A DNA stretch of 64,000 nt from Cyanodermella asteris. Its lineage: Eukaryota > Ascomycota > Lecanoromycetes > Ostropales > Stictidaceae. The position numbers and the translations under genes are program-made. The notes below the pieces were generated by a model. It did not search any database. It was given only the letters and a program-made list of their open reading frames with translations, and was not told the origin of the DNA. The stretch is taken from NCBI GenBank assembly GCA_900618795.1, contig UYJD01000016.1:1-64000 (forward strand). The letters run 5' to 3'. Of the stretch, positions 1 to 11,456 are shown one piece after another (position 1 is the stretch's first letter; each line of letters opens with the position of its first letter).

Positions 1-253
1 TCTCCTACTTTAGATAGAAAATAGTACTACTTTTGACCCTAACCCTACGTGAAACTTTGCACGTTAATTCTAAGGTCGAGTTAAATGTGAAACCTTTGTT
101 AAAGAGCACAGGTTCGTTACGACGCTAACGCTTCTGGACTACTATCTTTCCACCTTAACCGCAGCTAAAGTTACCATCTTCATCTCACTCAAGGAAACTT
201 TATGCGCATTCGTAAGCAAACTACCGAGCTCGAACGAAGCCTGAGTTCTCTTA

Positions 254-338
254 GGTTGAGTGGCGCAGCGGTAGCGCGTCTGATTCCAGTTCATACGGAA
301 GTTCCAGAAGGTCATCGGTTCAAATCCGGTCTCGATCA
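254..338 (+). tRNA. tRNA-Trp (CCA) with a 13-nt intron
   Basis: The sequence folds as a full cloverleaf. A 7-bp acceptor stem pairs 254-260 with 331-337 (two G-U pairs), followed by discriminator A338. The D arm is GCGC/GCGC at 263-277, and the T arm has loop TTCAAAT at 319-325. The anticodon CCA is at 286-288. A 13-nt intron (290-302) sits one base 3' of the anticodon, the standard nuclear tRNA intron position. The anticodon stem has one A-C mismatch next to the loop. A T-run at 341-344 can act as the RNA polymerase III terminator. The body closely resembles tryptophan tRNAs of filamentous ascomycetes as I remember them. Confidence 0.9.
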
Positions 339-947
339 TCTTTTGAACTTTTGCTTTTGCCCTTGAGACGAAGCAGCGGCCACCAGATTGCCCTCGGATC
401 GTACACGTTTCTGCAGGATCTGGCAAACGCAGGCCTGAAGTCGACGGCTAGGCGCTCGTGCCGTTCGATGCCTTTTGATCGGGGCCTCGCACATAGACTC
501 CCAAGGTTGGTCGCCGATGTAACCTGCGTTGGTAGCCAGGGTAGCGTCATCGCGTCTATTTCGCTCAAAGACGCGTCTGAATGAGTGCTCGGGAAAGTCT
601 CAGCTCTGGGAAGACATTTGTCAAGCGTAGATCGCGTCAAAGTCAAGCCAAGGGAGTATCAAACACGCGTCGAGAAGCGCATGCATGGCTGAAGCAGACA
701 GCAGTGACCAACTACATATTGAAGACAATCGTGACAAAGAATGATGAACGCCGTTGATGCGAGTGCAAGAGAGAGTTGAGGAGACAGATAATAACAGAGA
801 TTCAACGAATGTGGTGACGGTATTTGAGGGAAGACAACTCTGTGACGTGCGGCTCAAGCTGGAGATCACTCCGCTCTGGCTAACATTTGCAAGTCTCCGA
901 AAGCCTTCAATCCTACATCTTCCACCACCGGCAATCTCACCGCCAAA
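339..947. other. Intergenic: tRNA 3' flank and cef1 upstream region
   Basis: Apart from the Pol III T-run just after the tRNA, I see no gene here. The last ~100 bases before the ATG at 948 are pyrimidine/CCAC-rich, as is usual for a fungal 5' UTR. Confidence 0.5.
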
Positions 948-3251
948 ATGCCCGTCGTCAAGGGCGGTGTCTGGACCAACATCGAGGATGAGGTGCTCAA
1001 GGCCGCCATCTCAAAATACGGCCTCAACCAGTGGGCGCGCGTCTCATCCCTTCTCGCGCGCAAAACTCCCAAGCAGTGCAAAGCGCGATGGAACGAGTGG
1101 TTGGACCCGAGCATCCGCAAGGTGGAATGGAGTCGCGAAGAGGACGAACGGCTACTGCATCTCGCCAAATTAATGCCCACGCAATGGCGCACGATCGCCC
1201 CCATCGTCGGGCGGACAGCAACACAATGCCTCGAGCGATACCAAAAGCTTTTGGACGAGGCGGAGGCACGCGAGAACGATGACCTGACGCTCGGCGGACC
1301 TGATGGAGGCGAGACGGCTGCTCCCAGCGCAGACGATGTCAGACGCTTGCGCCCAGGAGAGCTGGATCCAGACCCCGAGAGCAAGCCTGCGAGACCCGAC
1401 ACCATCGACATGGACGAGGACGAGAAGGAGATGCTCAGCGAGGCAAGAGCACGTTTGGCGAACACACAGGGCAAAAAGGCGAAGCGCAAGGCGAGGGAAC
1501 GGCAGCTGGAAGAGAGTCGCAGGCTGGCACTGCTTCAGAAAAGGAGGGAGTTGAAAAATGCGGGCATCAACACCAAAATCACCTACAAGAAAAAGGGCCA
1601 GATGGACTATAATGCAGACATTCCCTTCGAAAAGCAGCCTGCGCCGGGTTTCTACGACACGTTGGAGGAGATTGAGAAGAACGAGAAGCAGCGAGAGGCG
1701 CACGATCCGAGGAAGCAGCAGCTGGCCAACAAGCGCAAGCAGGATGATCAGGATGATATCGAGCGTAAGAGGAAGAAGCCGGACAACAAGGAGGGCCCTT
1801 CAGCTGCGGCGGTACGGGCTGCGCAACTACAAAAGATTCGCGAAGCAGAGCGAAGCAGCACGAGAAGAGCTCTGAACCTGCCCGCTCCTCAAGTCAGTGA
1901 AAGCGAGCTCGAAGACATCGTCAAGATGGGCATGGCGGGCGATCGGGCTACAGCGCTGGCCAACGCGGCCGACAACGAGGCAACACGAGGGATGGTTGGA
2001 AACTACAGCACAGTGCAGCAGACTCCAATCCGCACACCTCGCGCTCCTCCGCAAGAAGACCGAATCGCAAACACCATCAGAGACATCCGCGCTTTGACCG
2101 ACACACAATCTTCGCTCCTCGGCGGCGAAAACACCAACCTACATGGAGGCGCTGGCTCAACAGGCTTCGATGGTGTCACGCCGCGGCAACATGTCAATGC
2201 CACGCCAAATCCAATGGCTACTCCGTTGGCTCAAGGCAGCTCTCGAGGCCCAGGCTCGACGCCCATGCGAACGCCGCGGGATACGTTCAACCTTAACAGC
2301 GCGCAGCAGATGCAACTTGCGTCCGACACACCTCGGGATGTAAGATTAAGAGAATCAACGCTCAAGGCAGACCTCAAGAGTAAGCTCGCGGCAGTGCCGA
2401 AACCGAAGGAGACTGAATGGGAACTGGAGATTCCGGAAGAACAACAAGATGAGATGGAGGTCGACAAGTCGGCCGAAGACTCGGCAGATCGGGATCGTCG
2501 ACTTGCAGCTCTCAAAGCAGCTCAAGAGGAGGCCGAATTCAGGAGGCGGACCAAAGTGATGCAGCGAGGACTACCGCGACCAAAGACGCTGGAAATTGAC
2601 GCTTTGTACAGTCTAACTTCGAAGACCAAAGACTCCGCCCAACGCCTTGTCGAAGAGGAAGCAGCATCCCTTCTCGCCAATGACATGCGCGCTTTTCCAC
2701 TCCCAGGCGCTGACATCAAAGGGAAGCCTCGCGCACTGATACAACTAACGGATGATGAGCTCAACATCGCTCGTCTACAGCTCATCCAAGAGCTCCCGTC
2801 GGATGAAATGGACGCACGCATTGCCAAGATGGACCAAGCCTGGACGGTGCACCATCAAAAGTCCTTCCTTCCCGGTTTGGCAGGCTACGAAGACGACGTT
2901 AACGAACGACAGCTCATTGAAGAGACTTTCGACGGTCTCCAGGACATCTTGATCAGCCTGGCGGAGAAGAACAACGCGATCGAGAAGAAGCTTGGGCTAC
3001 ATTTGGGCGGGTATCGGAAACGAGCAGACATGCTCAAGCAGAAGATGAGTGAGGCCGACGAAGCTCTGAGAAATGCGGAGGTCAATCTCAACTCTGTTGC
3101 AACGTTACAGATCGTTGAAGAGGGCGCGATTCCGGCTAGGCTAGAACGATTGCGGGAGGAGGTGGCATTCGTGGCAAGAAGGGAACGTGAAGCACAGGAG
3201 GAATTCAGAACAAGACGGGACGAAGTCGAAATGACGAACGGTGTACATTAA
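948..3251 (+). CDS. cef1: Pre-mRNA-splicing factor Cef1/Cdc5 (Myb-domain, NineTeen complex)
   Basis: This 767-residue, apparently intronless protein opens with two Myb/SANT repeats (about residues 6-55 and 58-103). The tryptophans are visible in [26 protein letters not shown] and [10 protein letters not shown]. An acidic and lysine/arginine-rich charged stretch follows (residues ~160-290), then a long low-complexity middle with TPR/TPM-type motifs, then the conserved Cdc5 C-terminal region. Cdc5/Cef1 is a core scaffold of the Prp19/NineTeen complex that enters the activated spliceosome, and it acts in the nucleus. Length and domain order match fungal orthologues. The ATG sits directly before the first Myb repeat, so the start is secure. 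It converges on the F-box-like gene at 3514. Confidence 0.95.
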   Translation: MPVVKGGVWTNIEDEVLKAAISKYGLNQWARVSSLLARKTPKQCKARWNEWLDPSIRKVEWSREEDERLLHLAKLMPTQWRTIAPIVGRTATQCLERYQKLLDEAEARENDDLTLGGPDGGETAAPSADDVRRLRPGELDPDPESKPARPDTIDMDEDEKEMLSEARARLANTQGKKAKRKARERQLEESRRLALLQKRRELKNAGINTKITYKKKGQMDYNADIPFEKQPAPGFYDTLEEIEKNEKQREAHDPRKQQLANKRKQDDQDDIERKRKKPDNKEGPSAAAVRAAQLQKIREAERSSTRRALNLPAPQVSESELEDIVKMGMAGDRATALANAADNEATRGMVGNYSTVQQTPIRTPRAPPQEDRIANTIRDIRALTDTQSSLLGGENTNLHGGAGSTGFDGVTPRQHVNATPNPMATPLAQGSSRGPGSTPMRTPRDTFNLNSAQQMQLASDTPRDVRLRESTLKADLKSKLAAVPKPKETEWELEIPEEQQDEMEVDKSAEDSADRDRRLAALKAAQEEAEFRRRTKVMQRGLPRPKTLEIDALYSLTSKTKDSAQRLVEEEAASLLANDMRAFPLPGADIKGKPRALIQLTDDELNIARLQLIQELPSDEMDARIAKMDQAWTVHHQKSFLPGLAGYEDDVNERQLIEETFDGLQDILISLAEKNNAIEKKLGLHLGGYRKRADMLKQKMSEADEALRNAEVNLNSVATLQIVEEGAIPARLERLREEVAFVARREREAQEEFRTRRDEVEMTNGVH

Positions 3252-3513
3252 CTCTTTCAGATGCAGAGATCCTGTTCTAGTCGAGATCGGAACAACTCCT
3301 CGCCTCGCTTTTATGCCTGGACATAGATAGAATGGTATAACTACTTGCCTCCAAGCACAAATTAATCCTTTCAAAGAAAGCATCCAGCACCAAGCCACAA
3401 GTTCCTTCCAACTTCCAATCCCGACCGAGGCTCGCACCAACTCTATCGGTTAGGTTCAGGGATTCACGTCTACCAGAAGCGGACAGCTGGATTGATCACG
3501 GCACAGCACCGAT

Positions 3514-4434
3514 TCATACCGTGAGAGCTGGTTTCTCGGTCGCTCTAGCGATCTTTTCTTTTCTCTGCTGCTGCAACTCCTGCTGCCTCTCGCGATATCT
3601 ACCTTGACAGTACCGCTCCCGCCCAAGCTTCTTGCTCCAGATTTCACGCCAATCTACAGCCATCCAGTAAACTGGGTCTCCAACACCACTGTCTGAAGGC
3701 TTGACCCACTTCACGGACACGCCAATATCGTCAAATTCGATTTTGCCCGTTTCGGCAGTCTCACGGCTGAGAGCTTTGCAGAAGAAAACTGTATTCTTGG
3801 GCAAGACGCACTCGCGATCGACCTTCGTCGATGAGTTTTTGCTCGAGTCCGAGCTTTCGTCGCGTTGGTCCTGCCTCAATGCCCTTGTTGGTGGCTGACA
3901 TGAGGATGACAATGCAGGCGATTGAACTTCTGTGCTTCCGACAAGATCCTGGACGGTGTCCCAGGGTACTACGCAAGTCGTGAAAACGGCCAACCACGAC
4001 TTCTCCGGCTTGTGACGGCCAACCATGACGAGATCCCATGTTCTGCTCTTGATTTTCCGCGACTCGTGATCATCCTCGTCCTGATTTCGGAGGAATGAAT
4101 CGTGAGCTGCGCCGTCATCAACCGGGCATTTGCTACGCACGGTGATACGCGCCCTCAAGAAGTTTTCAATGCGATTTGCAGAAGCAGCATCGCGAATTAT
4201 GTTGCCTTTGCAGTGTGTTTCAAGCCGGGTGTGCAGAGCTGTATCCAAATCCGAGAAGCCTTTGTAGACATGATCTATGACTGCATTTCGCAGCACTTGC
4301 GTGGAGTGGCCTAGTCGAAACCATAGATCGTGATCGGACCAGGTAGGAAAACAATGATTCGCAATCATGTAGAGCACCTCGGCTGGAAAGCGTGGGCCGT
4401 TGTCCGTGGAACGTGCCGCTCCGCCGTCCGACAT
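3514..4434 (-). CDS. F-box-like hypothetical protein
   Basis: This reads as 306 residues from the ATG at 4434. An upstream in-frame ATG at 4524 would add 30 residues. The N-terminus (about residues 14-40, PRFPAEVLYMIANHCFP) resembles an F-box-like or 2EXR helix in which a hydrophobic residue precedes P-x-E-(V/I)-L-x-x-I. The rest is unfamiliar. It has an Asp/Glu/Ser-rich middle (residues ~170-200) and a strongly basic, glutamine-rich C-terminal helix (RERQQELQQQRKEK). A substrate-adaptor role for an SCF ubiquitin ligase would be inference only. No signal peptide is obvious. It is convergent with cef1, with 262 bases between the stops. Confidence 0.6.
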   Translation of the reverse strand: MSDGGAARSTDNGPRFPAEVLYMIANHCFPTWSDHDLWFRLGHSTQVLRNAVIDHVYKGFSDLDTALHTRLETHCKGNIIRDAASANRIENFLRARITVRSKCPVDDGAAHDSFLRNQDEDDHESRKIKSRTWDLVMVGRHKPEKSWLAVFTTCVVPWDTVQDLVGSTEVQSPALSSSCQPPTRALRQDQRDESSDSSKNSSTKVDRECVLPKNTVFFCKALSRETAETGKIEFDDIGVSVKWVKPSDSGVGDPVYWMAVDWREIWSKKLGRERYCQGRYRERQQELQQQRKEKIARATEKPALTV

Positions 4435-5355
4435 GGGAAATGCTGTGAGTGCCGAAACGCGCCGGCGTGTGATTGAAGAGAGGCCTGAGTCAGCGCCGGG
4501 TAAGCAAAATGCAATACAAAGCATGGATTGTACAAGGATGGCTTGGTTCAAAATGGGAATGTAAATCTTGACGATGCGGGCAGGTCTGGGACGAGCTGAG
4601 CTACCAACTGAGGCTGAAGTACAAAATCCGTGTTTCAGCTCTCAGCTGTCATCCCAGGCACGCACAGGCAGCGTAAACTGAGCTTGAGGCATCAATCGTA
4701 CTGGCTGCCTGACCTTTCGACGTCGCCCTAAGCCAGGTTTCTCGCAGAGCAGATATCATCGCACTAAAACTCTTCTAACGTGCTTCAAAATGGCTCCTCT
4801 AGAATTTGCGCAATCTGCGTCCCTGCGTGCCGTGAGATGCTCGACCTCGACTAAAATAATGCGACGAAAACAAAGGTAGCCACTGCTGCCCAGGTATCAC
4901 AACAAAACTCGAGACGCACTTGCTCCAAGCATCAATCAGCGCTGACAAACCCCTCAACGCGCAATGACATCGCCCACGAGATGCAGATGGTTGACGGAGA
5001 GGCTACACATTAGCCCTCACCGTCGAAGTATGGTTCAGCGAGAGTGTGTTTTTAGAATCGATGGTGACGCAAAGTGCGCTGATTGGTGGCCGATCGCGCT
5101 CACTCAGCGGCGTCGACCAACCCAAATCATCTCTACGACACCACGACTTATTTGTCTTGGCCGCCATCTCGTCATCCTGTTTATTCGCCCCAAGCTCTTC
5201 AACGGCTCAGATCCCGGCTGATTTTCGGCGTTCAATCCACATTCTTTCGACTGCTCACCACCGCAGCATGGTAGTTGTCCCTCTGAGCATCTGAACACTT
5301 ATTGCGCTTTGGCCCTTTCTTATTCTACTCGTGAAGGTCTCAAAACACCTCCTTC
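4435..5355. other. Divergent intergenic region (F-box-like / SNG1)
   Basis: This 921-base stretch separates two divergently transcribed genes and probably holds both promoters. Short open frames around 4964-5300 have no recognisable content. I see no tRNA, repeat or other gene. Confidence 0.5.
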
Positions 5356-6902
5356 ATGGCCTCTGCTGATCGCAGCCATCCGGCCGGCGGCTCTGGTGTT
5401 GCCGAAACAAGCCACAACCACAATCCTGACGAGCAGGATCATAACTCGAGCTCCGACCATACGTTGAGCAATTACGCTGCAGACGACAACAACACATCCG
5501 ACCGAGATCATGAGAAACAGGAACCACAATCACCCAAGCCCGTCAGCTTCTGGAGCCCGGCTTTGGCCCAGGTGCGGAAAGAAGTTGCTTGGCGATGGGC
5601 TCTGATGACCACCATCCTCTGTGTATTCATCCTCGCCGTCCTGTCTCTCTTCTGGGCTGCTCTGTTTCGCGCATACCCGAATTCGAGCTCGCTCATCATC
5701 TACATTGTCAATTTCGATGATGCGCCCAACGCGTTTGTTGGTCCGGCGGTGACCGAGTTCTTCCAGAAACAGCTTTCAACCAATCCAATGTCGCTTGGTT
5801 ATGTCTTTCCTTCACCATCAGACTTCAGCAATGATCCGCTCAAAGTACGAGAAGCCGTCTACTATGAGGAGGCCTACGCCGCCGTGATTGTCAACTCCAA
5901 CGCTTCGACACTCCTTCGCCAAGCAGTCGAGACGGGCAACATGTCATACGACCCCTTGGGAGCCGGTCAGATCATCTACAACGAAGCTCGCGATCAAGAT
6001 ACCTACTACGACTTCATCTATCCGGCCATATATCCTCTGCAGATCGATCTAACATCACAAATCTCTCGCACGTGGGTTTCTCGGGTTCTCTCCAACAGCA
6101 GCTTGAACGATCCGTCCGCACTCGCCCGCGCGCCACAAGCCCTCTCTCCGGCCATCGGCTTCAGCACATTCAACCTCAGACCCTTCAATATCCCCGTCGC
6201 TATACCTGCAGTCAGCGTGGGTCTCATCTACCTGATCATTATCTCGTTCTTCAGCTTCTCCTTTTTCATGCCAATCCACGGCCGGTTCATGGACAAATCG
6301 AAACATCCTCCAATCAAACCCCTGCATCTCCTCATTTGGCGCTGGACAAGCACCATTGTCGCTTACCTGTTTCTTGCTCTGGCATACTCGCTCGTCTCCC
6401 TTGCTTTCCAGATCCCGTTCAGCAACGACCCGAGTCCTGCGGATATGGTGGCAACGGAAACAAACGCCTACGGTCATGGAAGTTTCGTGGTCTACTGGAT
6501 GGTCAACTTTGTCGGCATGACCGCCCTTGGTCTGGCTTGCGAGAACATGGCGATGATCGTCGGTATGCCGTGGACAAGCATGTGGCTCATCTTCTGGGTC
6601 ATCACCAACGTAGTTACCGCATTCTACCCGATTGACATTGAACCTCGCTCTTTCCGATGGGGCGTAAGTACCTACCTGAGCCGCGTGGTTGAAAAGAGTT
6701 CAATGCTGACGTTTCCTAGTACGCTTGGCCACTGCACAACATTGTCGAGGCGAGCAGAACCATCATTTTCGACACAAAATCCAAGATTGGGCTCAACTTT
6801 GGCGTTCTGTTCGCTTGGTGCGCAGTCAACACGCTACTCTACCCGTTCGCATCGTGGGTCATGCGATGGAAGACGATGCGACAGCAGAAGAAGAGTCAAT
6901 GA
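5356..6902 (+). CDS. SNG1 family membrane protein (DUF3533)
   Basis: The gene has two exons, 5356..6663 and 6720..6902, with a 56-nt GTAAGT...CCTAG intron. The join is in frame and gives 496 residues. After an acidic/His-Asn-rich cytosolic N-terminus (1-75) comes a first membrane helix at about 81-103. A large extracytoplasmic region (residues ~110-270) follows, then a cluster of helices in the C-terminal half ending in a short basic tail (MRWKTMRQQKKSQ). This layout and the N-terminal YIVNFD-type segment fit the DUF3533/SNG1 family. Yeast SNG1 confers nitrosoguanidine resistance and is linked to plasma-membrane lipid asymmetry. Without the splice, the frame would run into an unrelated tail after residue 436. 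It is convergent with ynd1. Confidence 0.88.
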
Positions 6903-7261
6903 CAAGCATATTCATGTCCAGCTACGGCCCACTGTTTTCGTCGCCATGTGCTACGACATCCATACATAATACAAAAGCGTTTCGCTCCTCCTGGTCTTTC
7001 GAACAAGCCTCATACACTGAAAAGAACATTTGATCTAGCATTCGAGCAACTCGTGTGAAAGCATTGGATGAGAATTGGGAATTGGTGGCGTTTGTTTATA
7101 ATGACCTCGCCTCTGCCAACCATTCACAGGCGATCCAAGCAACGCCATGCTTCGTGACCATCATGAATTATGTACAAACATTCAGCAAACACTTCATGAG
7201 TGTGACGCTTAACACCTGGTCGCCCTGATTTCCTGTGGTGAATTTTGCTTCACCGACACTT
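6903..7261. other. Convergent 3' intergenic region (SNG1 / ynd1)
   Basis: These 359 bases lie between two stop codons and should hold both 3' UTRs. I see no gene. Confidence 0.5.
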
Positions 7262-9433
7262 CTAATCTTCGGCCAGTGGTGTCATCATCGGACTCCGTAG
7301 CCTCGTCGGACTTCCTCTTCGACTTCGACTCCTGCTCTGCCCTAATTCGGGCCCAAGAGCCAGCGCATGCAGCCGTTCCCTACTATCTGTCCGCGCAAAG
7401 AGTCCACCACTGCTGAGCATGTCCGGCCCGTCCAGGCCAATCCCTGGCGTTCGCAACGTTGGCGTGGCCCATCCGCTCGCCTTTCCAGCCGGCTTGTTGC
7501 CGCGAATGCTGCCCCCGCTACTCCTAGAGTCATCAGGATACTCGCCCGAATCTCCTCCTTCCACGTGTCCGAGCTCAAACTCGTCAGCATGCTCAAGAAG
7601 ACCACCCGACTCCATTAAGTGATCACGATCGGCGCTACCCAAATTGCGATGGCCGGTGAAACTGCTGTTCTTGTGCGAGAACAAGGCGTGCGAGAAAGGA
7701 TTTCCGCGGCGGAACAACGGTCGAGCACCGCCGGGAGAGAAGCGGGAGAAAACACGCTGCCAGAGACGGTTGCGTCGGTCTTTGCCGCAGATGAAGAAGA
7801 CGACAATGCAAAGTATTATGAGAAATAGAACGAGTCCCGGCACACGCCGTGGCGTAGACGAGTCGGCGAAAAGACTATCCTGTATCGAGTCAATGAGAGA
7901 ATCATCGTCCTCGTCGTCCATGTCGTATGTGCCGTTGACGGTCATCCCCGGAAGGAATGCTGGAGGTGCTTTGCGAAGGCCACCAAATGACCAATCTGAT
8001 GGGACCTCCGCCCCAGTGTTGCTGCCAAAGCCAACGGGAAGTGTATTGGCGCCCATGGCTGGTACCTCTGACGCTGCATAGAGGACTGCTTTCCCGAGCG
8101 TCCAGCTGATTTCGGTGCCGTCGATCTTATCCACGGCTTGGAATGCGTCTGAAAAGACTTCCTTCGCTCCGTCCAGAAGCTCATCTGTGCCGTTGTGGGC
8201 ATCGGAAACGTGATCAAGACCGACACGCGGTATACCAATCCCGTCATGCAGGACGTTGATCACCCAACCTGCCTTGAAACACACCTCGGCTGCAAGTGCC
8301 TCATCAACGCCTTTCCATTGCTTGTTCTTGACTCCCTCCTCAATCTCATCCCAGTCTTTGCTGCAAAACTCAATGACTTTGTCCTGATATGATTTGAAAT
8401 CGTACGCTTTGTTGTCCTTGGACGATTCGAAGACGCCATGCATGGTATGCCAGTACTCACTGACTCCAACAAAGTGGTTGATGTCAAAGTCGATCGCCGG
8501 CGCATGGACTCCGTTTAACAGACATGGCTCATCTGTGCACGGCTTGTCCTTTCCAAGAAGCGGGTATGAGCTTCGGACGCATTCCTTGAAGCTGCCAGTG
8601 CCCACCATGTGAACCGTCTTGCCGTTGATCTTGTCTGGCGTCAGAATCTCCCCCTTTGTACTGATCCTCAAGCCCCTGGGAAGGCAAGGATCAGGGTATT
8701 CGCCGCCGTCGGGTTCCATGTTCTCTATCAACGCCTCCACGTATCTCCTCCTGACCTCCCTAACACCAAACTCGAGCCACGTCGTCACGTACACACCATA
8801 CTCTGACACGGAGCCATCGACGGATCGTAATCTCAAAAGTTTCAGGTCGTCGGAATGTTTGCTGGCCTCTGTGCTGTTCGGCGCAAACGCAATTTGCGCG
8901 CTGGCACCGCCCATGTCGAGAAAGCCGAATGTGTGGTGGCCCTTGCCGTGGTTGTGAGCAGAGGCATCAAATCCACCGAGAAGATAGTTTGCAGCCACCC
9001 AGCCGTAAAGTCCTTCGGCATCTCCGGGAATGACCTGTATTTGCGCGTCACAATCCGTCAAGCGAAAGTCGCTGGCCTTTGAATACGAGCATATCGATTC
9101 AAGCAGGGCCTTCCTCTGAATATCCGGCAACAATCGCATGCCAGCAGTAGCCAGCAAGTAGATGGGCGTCTCTGCTGCATTTTTCTCGCCGACGACATCA
9201 AGCGCAAAATCGTAGAGTTCCTTCAGATGGTCGTGACCGACTCGGTCCGGCTTCTCTCCAAATTTGCTCACGCCTGGGTGTATCTTGTGATGCCAATGTT
9301 TGTGTGACTTGACCTTCGGCAATGCAGACTCCCCCCGTTTCCGTTCTGCTGTCAATTTAGGCCATCTGTAGACGAAAACGCGAGACCCCGATGATCCAGC
9401 ATCGATGATAACAGCGTACGAGTGTTTGCCCAT
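7262..9433 (-). CDS. ynd1: Golgi apyrase / nucleoside diphosphatase Ynd1 (GDA1-CD39 family)
   Basis: This reads as 723 residues from the ATG at 9433, chosen because the catalytic domain begins immediately (MGKHSYAVIIDAGSSGSR). All apyrase conserved regions are visible: ACR1 DAGSSGSR (11-24), ACR2 LLATAGMRLL (92-101), ACR3 around DAEGLYGWVAANYLLG (133-152), ACR4 FLDMGGASAQIAF (168-183) and an ACR5-like segment near 381-400. A single C-terminal membrane helix (about 531-549) is followed by a ~170-residue basic, serine/glycine-rich cytosolic tail. Family enzymes hydrolyse GDP/UDP in the Golgi lumen so that nucleotide-sugar antiport and glycosylation can continue. One C-terminal anchor and a long tail point to the Ynd1 type rather than Gda1, which has an N-terminal anchor. 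Confidence 0.93.
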   Translation of the reverse strand: MGKHSYAVIIDAGSSGSRVFVYRWPKLTAERKRGESALPKVKSHKHWHHKIHPGVSKFGEKPDRVGHDHLKELYDFALDVVGEKNAAETPIYLLATAGMRLLPDIQRKALLESICSYSKASDFRLTDCDAQIQVIPGDAEGLYGWVAANYLLGGFDASAHNHGKGHHTFGFLDMGGASAQIAFAPNSTEASKHSDDLKLLRLRSVDGSVSEYGVYVTTWLEFGVREVRRRYVEALIENMEPDGGEYPDPCLPRGLRISTKGEILTPDKINGKTVHMVGTGSFKECVRSSYPLLGKDKPCTDEPCLLNGVHAPAIDFDINHFVGVSEYWHTMHGVFESSKDNKAYDFKSYQDKVIEFCSKDWDEIEEGVKNKQWKGVDEALAAEVCFKAGWVINVLHDGIGIPRVGLDHVSDAHNGTDELLDGAKEVFSDAFQAVDKIDGTEISWTLGKAVLYAASEVPAMGANTLPVGFGSNTGAEVPSDWSFGGLRKAPPAFLPGMTVNGTYDMDDEDDDSLIDSIQDSLFADSSTPRRVPGLVLFLIILCIVVFFICGKDRRNRLWQRVFSRFSPGGARPLFRRGNPFSHALFSHKNSSFTGHRNLGSADRDHLMESGGLLEHADEFELGHVEGGDSGEYPDDSRSSGGSIRGNKPAGKASGWATPTLRTPGIGLDGPDMLSSGGLFARTDSRERLHALALGPELGQSRSRSRRGSPTRLRSPMMTPLAED

Positions 9434-11456
9434 CCTCAATTCACCGGCCTGGCCTCCTCTTTGACAACGAACACCCCACGTTCTGTATCTTATGATCTGA
9501 TTCGAGATTATTATGCGGTATGCGGCCGGCACAATGTCGCAAAGCGCATCAGGCGAGTAAGGATGTGATTAGGTGTATGTATGCGTTTGCGGCAACGAAG
9601 CGAGCGACTGGGACGCAAAGGCGACGAGAGACGAAGGCCGCGGTGGAAGGGAGGATGTGAAACGAGTGGTGTTGAAGAAGATGACAGTCGCTGCAAGTAA
9701 GTTGAGGTGGTAGCTGTTGTTAGAAGCGAAACAAGTCGTAATCTGGATCGGCGCAAGGCCACGATAAGGAACACGCGGCGGCGCTGGTTGACGTTGCTGC
9801 GGAACCCCTGGGACCACCAGTCTTTAACCCGCCAATCGTCGACTGAACCCTTGTCTGAGCCCACTGATCTTGAACAGTCAACCTCCGCTCGTGAATACAA
9901 TGGTAGGCACGTTGAATAGACTGTATTCTGACAACAGCAGCCATGAGCCTTCCCTTGGACGCCTCGACGACGTTGCCTTGTAATTATGTTGCGAGATATC
10001 TTCCGGTTCTCTGGTAGGTGCGACTTTCGCTGTGAAGCTTCATCAGGCTGGTCGAGTCAACTTGTGTTGATGCATGCGATCATTTAAGGCTGGCGGAAAT
10101 AAGTCCTTACCCACCTCCCCGGCCCGCAGGTCTGGGCAGCCATTACTCACGAACGAGAGTAATATCATTCTCAGATTAGCTATAACGTATGACAAACTGT
10201 AAAAGGACATGCGAAGGTTAAAATAGCTCTTTTCTATGTTCTCGATCTACGATTCTACGATAGTTGAGCTATTGTGGGAGTTCGCACAAGAATCGAGCGC
10301 ATCGGGGTGGTGGGCAACGACTTATTTCTCCTAGCCTTAATTTGTGCTGAAAGGCATCATTCCCGAAACGCTATAATATAACGGGACACCTGTCATGTCA
10401 GCGTTTGCTGGTGCACGAATCACTACTTACAGCGCATGATACGGTCTCCTTTGTCAGACCACGGCCTACGTCACCCCAAGTTACACCACCATCAGAGCTT
10501 TGAAAAGCATACATGGCATGTACACCTGCTGCAGCCATCTTGACGATCACTCGCGCGTAAGCCAGTCTGTCACAGATCGATCGCGCAGTATGTTGTCAAC
10601 ATGTCGACGCTAATGGCATGGTCACACACGCTGTGAGCCAGCTAAGACCAGGACTCACCCAGGCATCGAGAGATATCTGTTTGGCTGGCAGAAATAACAA
10701 TACATGTCCTTGCCTTAGAGACTCATCCTAGATTTTCTGCTGACTCGTGTGGATTTCCAACAAAGATGGAGGCCCATATTTGATTCGGTCTTTGTTAATT
10801 TGTGCCAGTCATGAGTGTGCATTGGTTGCGGTTCCCACAAATGGTACCTCATGAATTGGCCTCATAAAGATGGTCACCGACCGAGGGCAATACAAGCGAC
10901 ACGCGCTGATAGAAATGTAGCTTTTGAATGCACTTAGCAAATGGGCTGTGCTTTTAGTGCCTGTGCTCATACTTTCGATTGAAGGCGCCATTTTATATTG
11001 AAGAAATATTGCCTAAACGAATCGAAATAAGGTCTCAACAAATCGATTGAATAGCCACCTAATATCTGCGAGCGCAGACCCGACTGCAATTCCTTTCCTT
11101 CGCCTTTCTACTCGATCTTTGAGCACAAGCACGAGGCGTTCGTCAAGCTGAGCAGTCCAAACGATGTTCGTGGTTGTTTTATTAGAGCGGAGGTGGGTGG
11201 AAGCAGATCCCCGCCCCCACGGTGACGTCGGAGGGAGCGTCGCCATCCCAGCGGCTGCTGCGGAGATACATAAGATCTTTGTCACCATCTTTGTGAGTCC
11301 AGTGCGTGCGAAGAATTGAATCAAATCAAGCTGCATGCTTATCGAACAGTACACGGCGTCAATCGATTTGTAAATCTCTCAAATTCTGCTCGGGCTCATT
11401 CCCTCGGTGTGAAACATAATAGTTCCGAACCCCCACCAGCGGAAGTTCCACTGTCG
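9434..11456. other. Divergent intergenic region (ynd1 / zta1)
   Basis: These 2.0 kb contain no reading frame or RNA gene I can support. A TGACGTCG sequence at 11223-11230, about 230 bases before the zta1 ATG, resembles a CRE/ATF1-type stress element. It lies beside the C-rich stretch CCCCGCCCCCAC (11209-11220). Confidence 0.4.

Noticed and set aside
38-48. CCCTAACCCTA resembling two telomeric repeats
   Set aside because: Only two units, with ordinary sequence around them; expected by chance and not evidence of a telomere.
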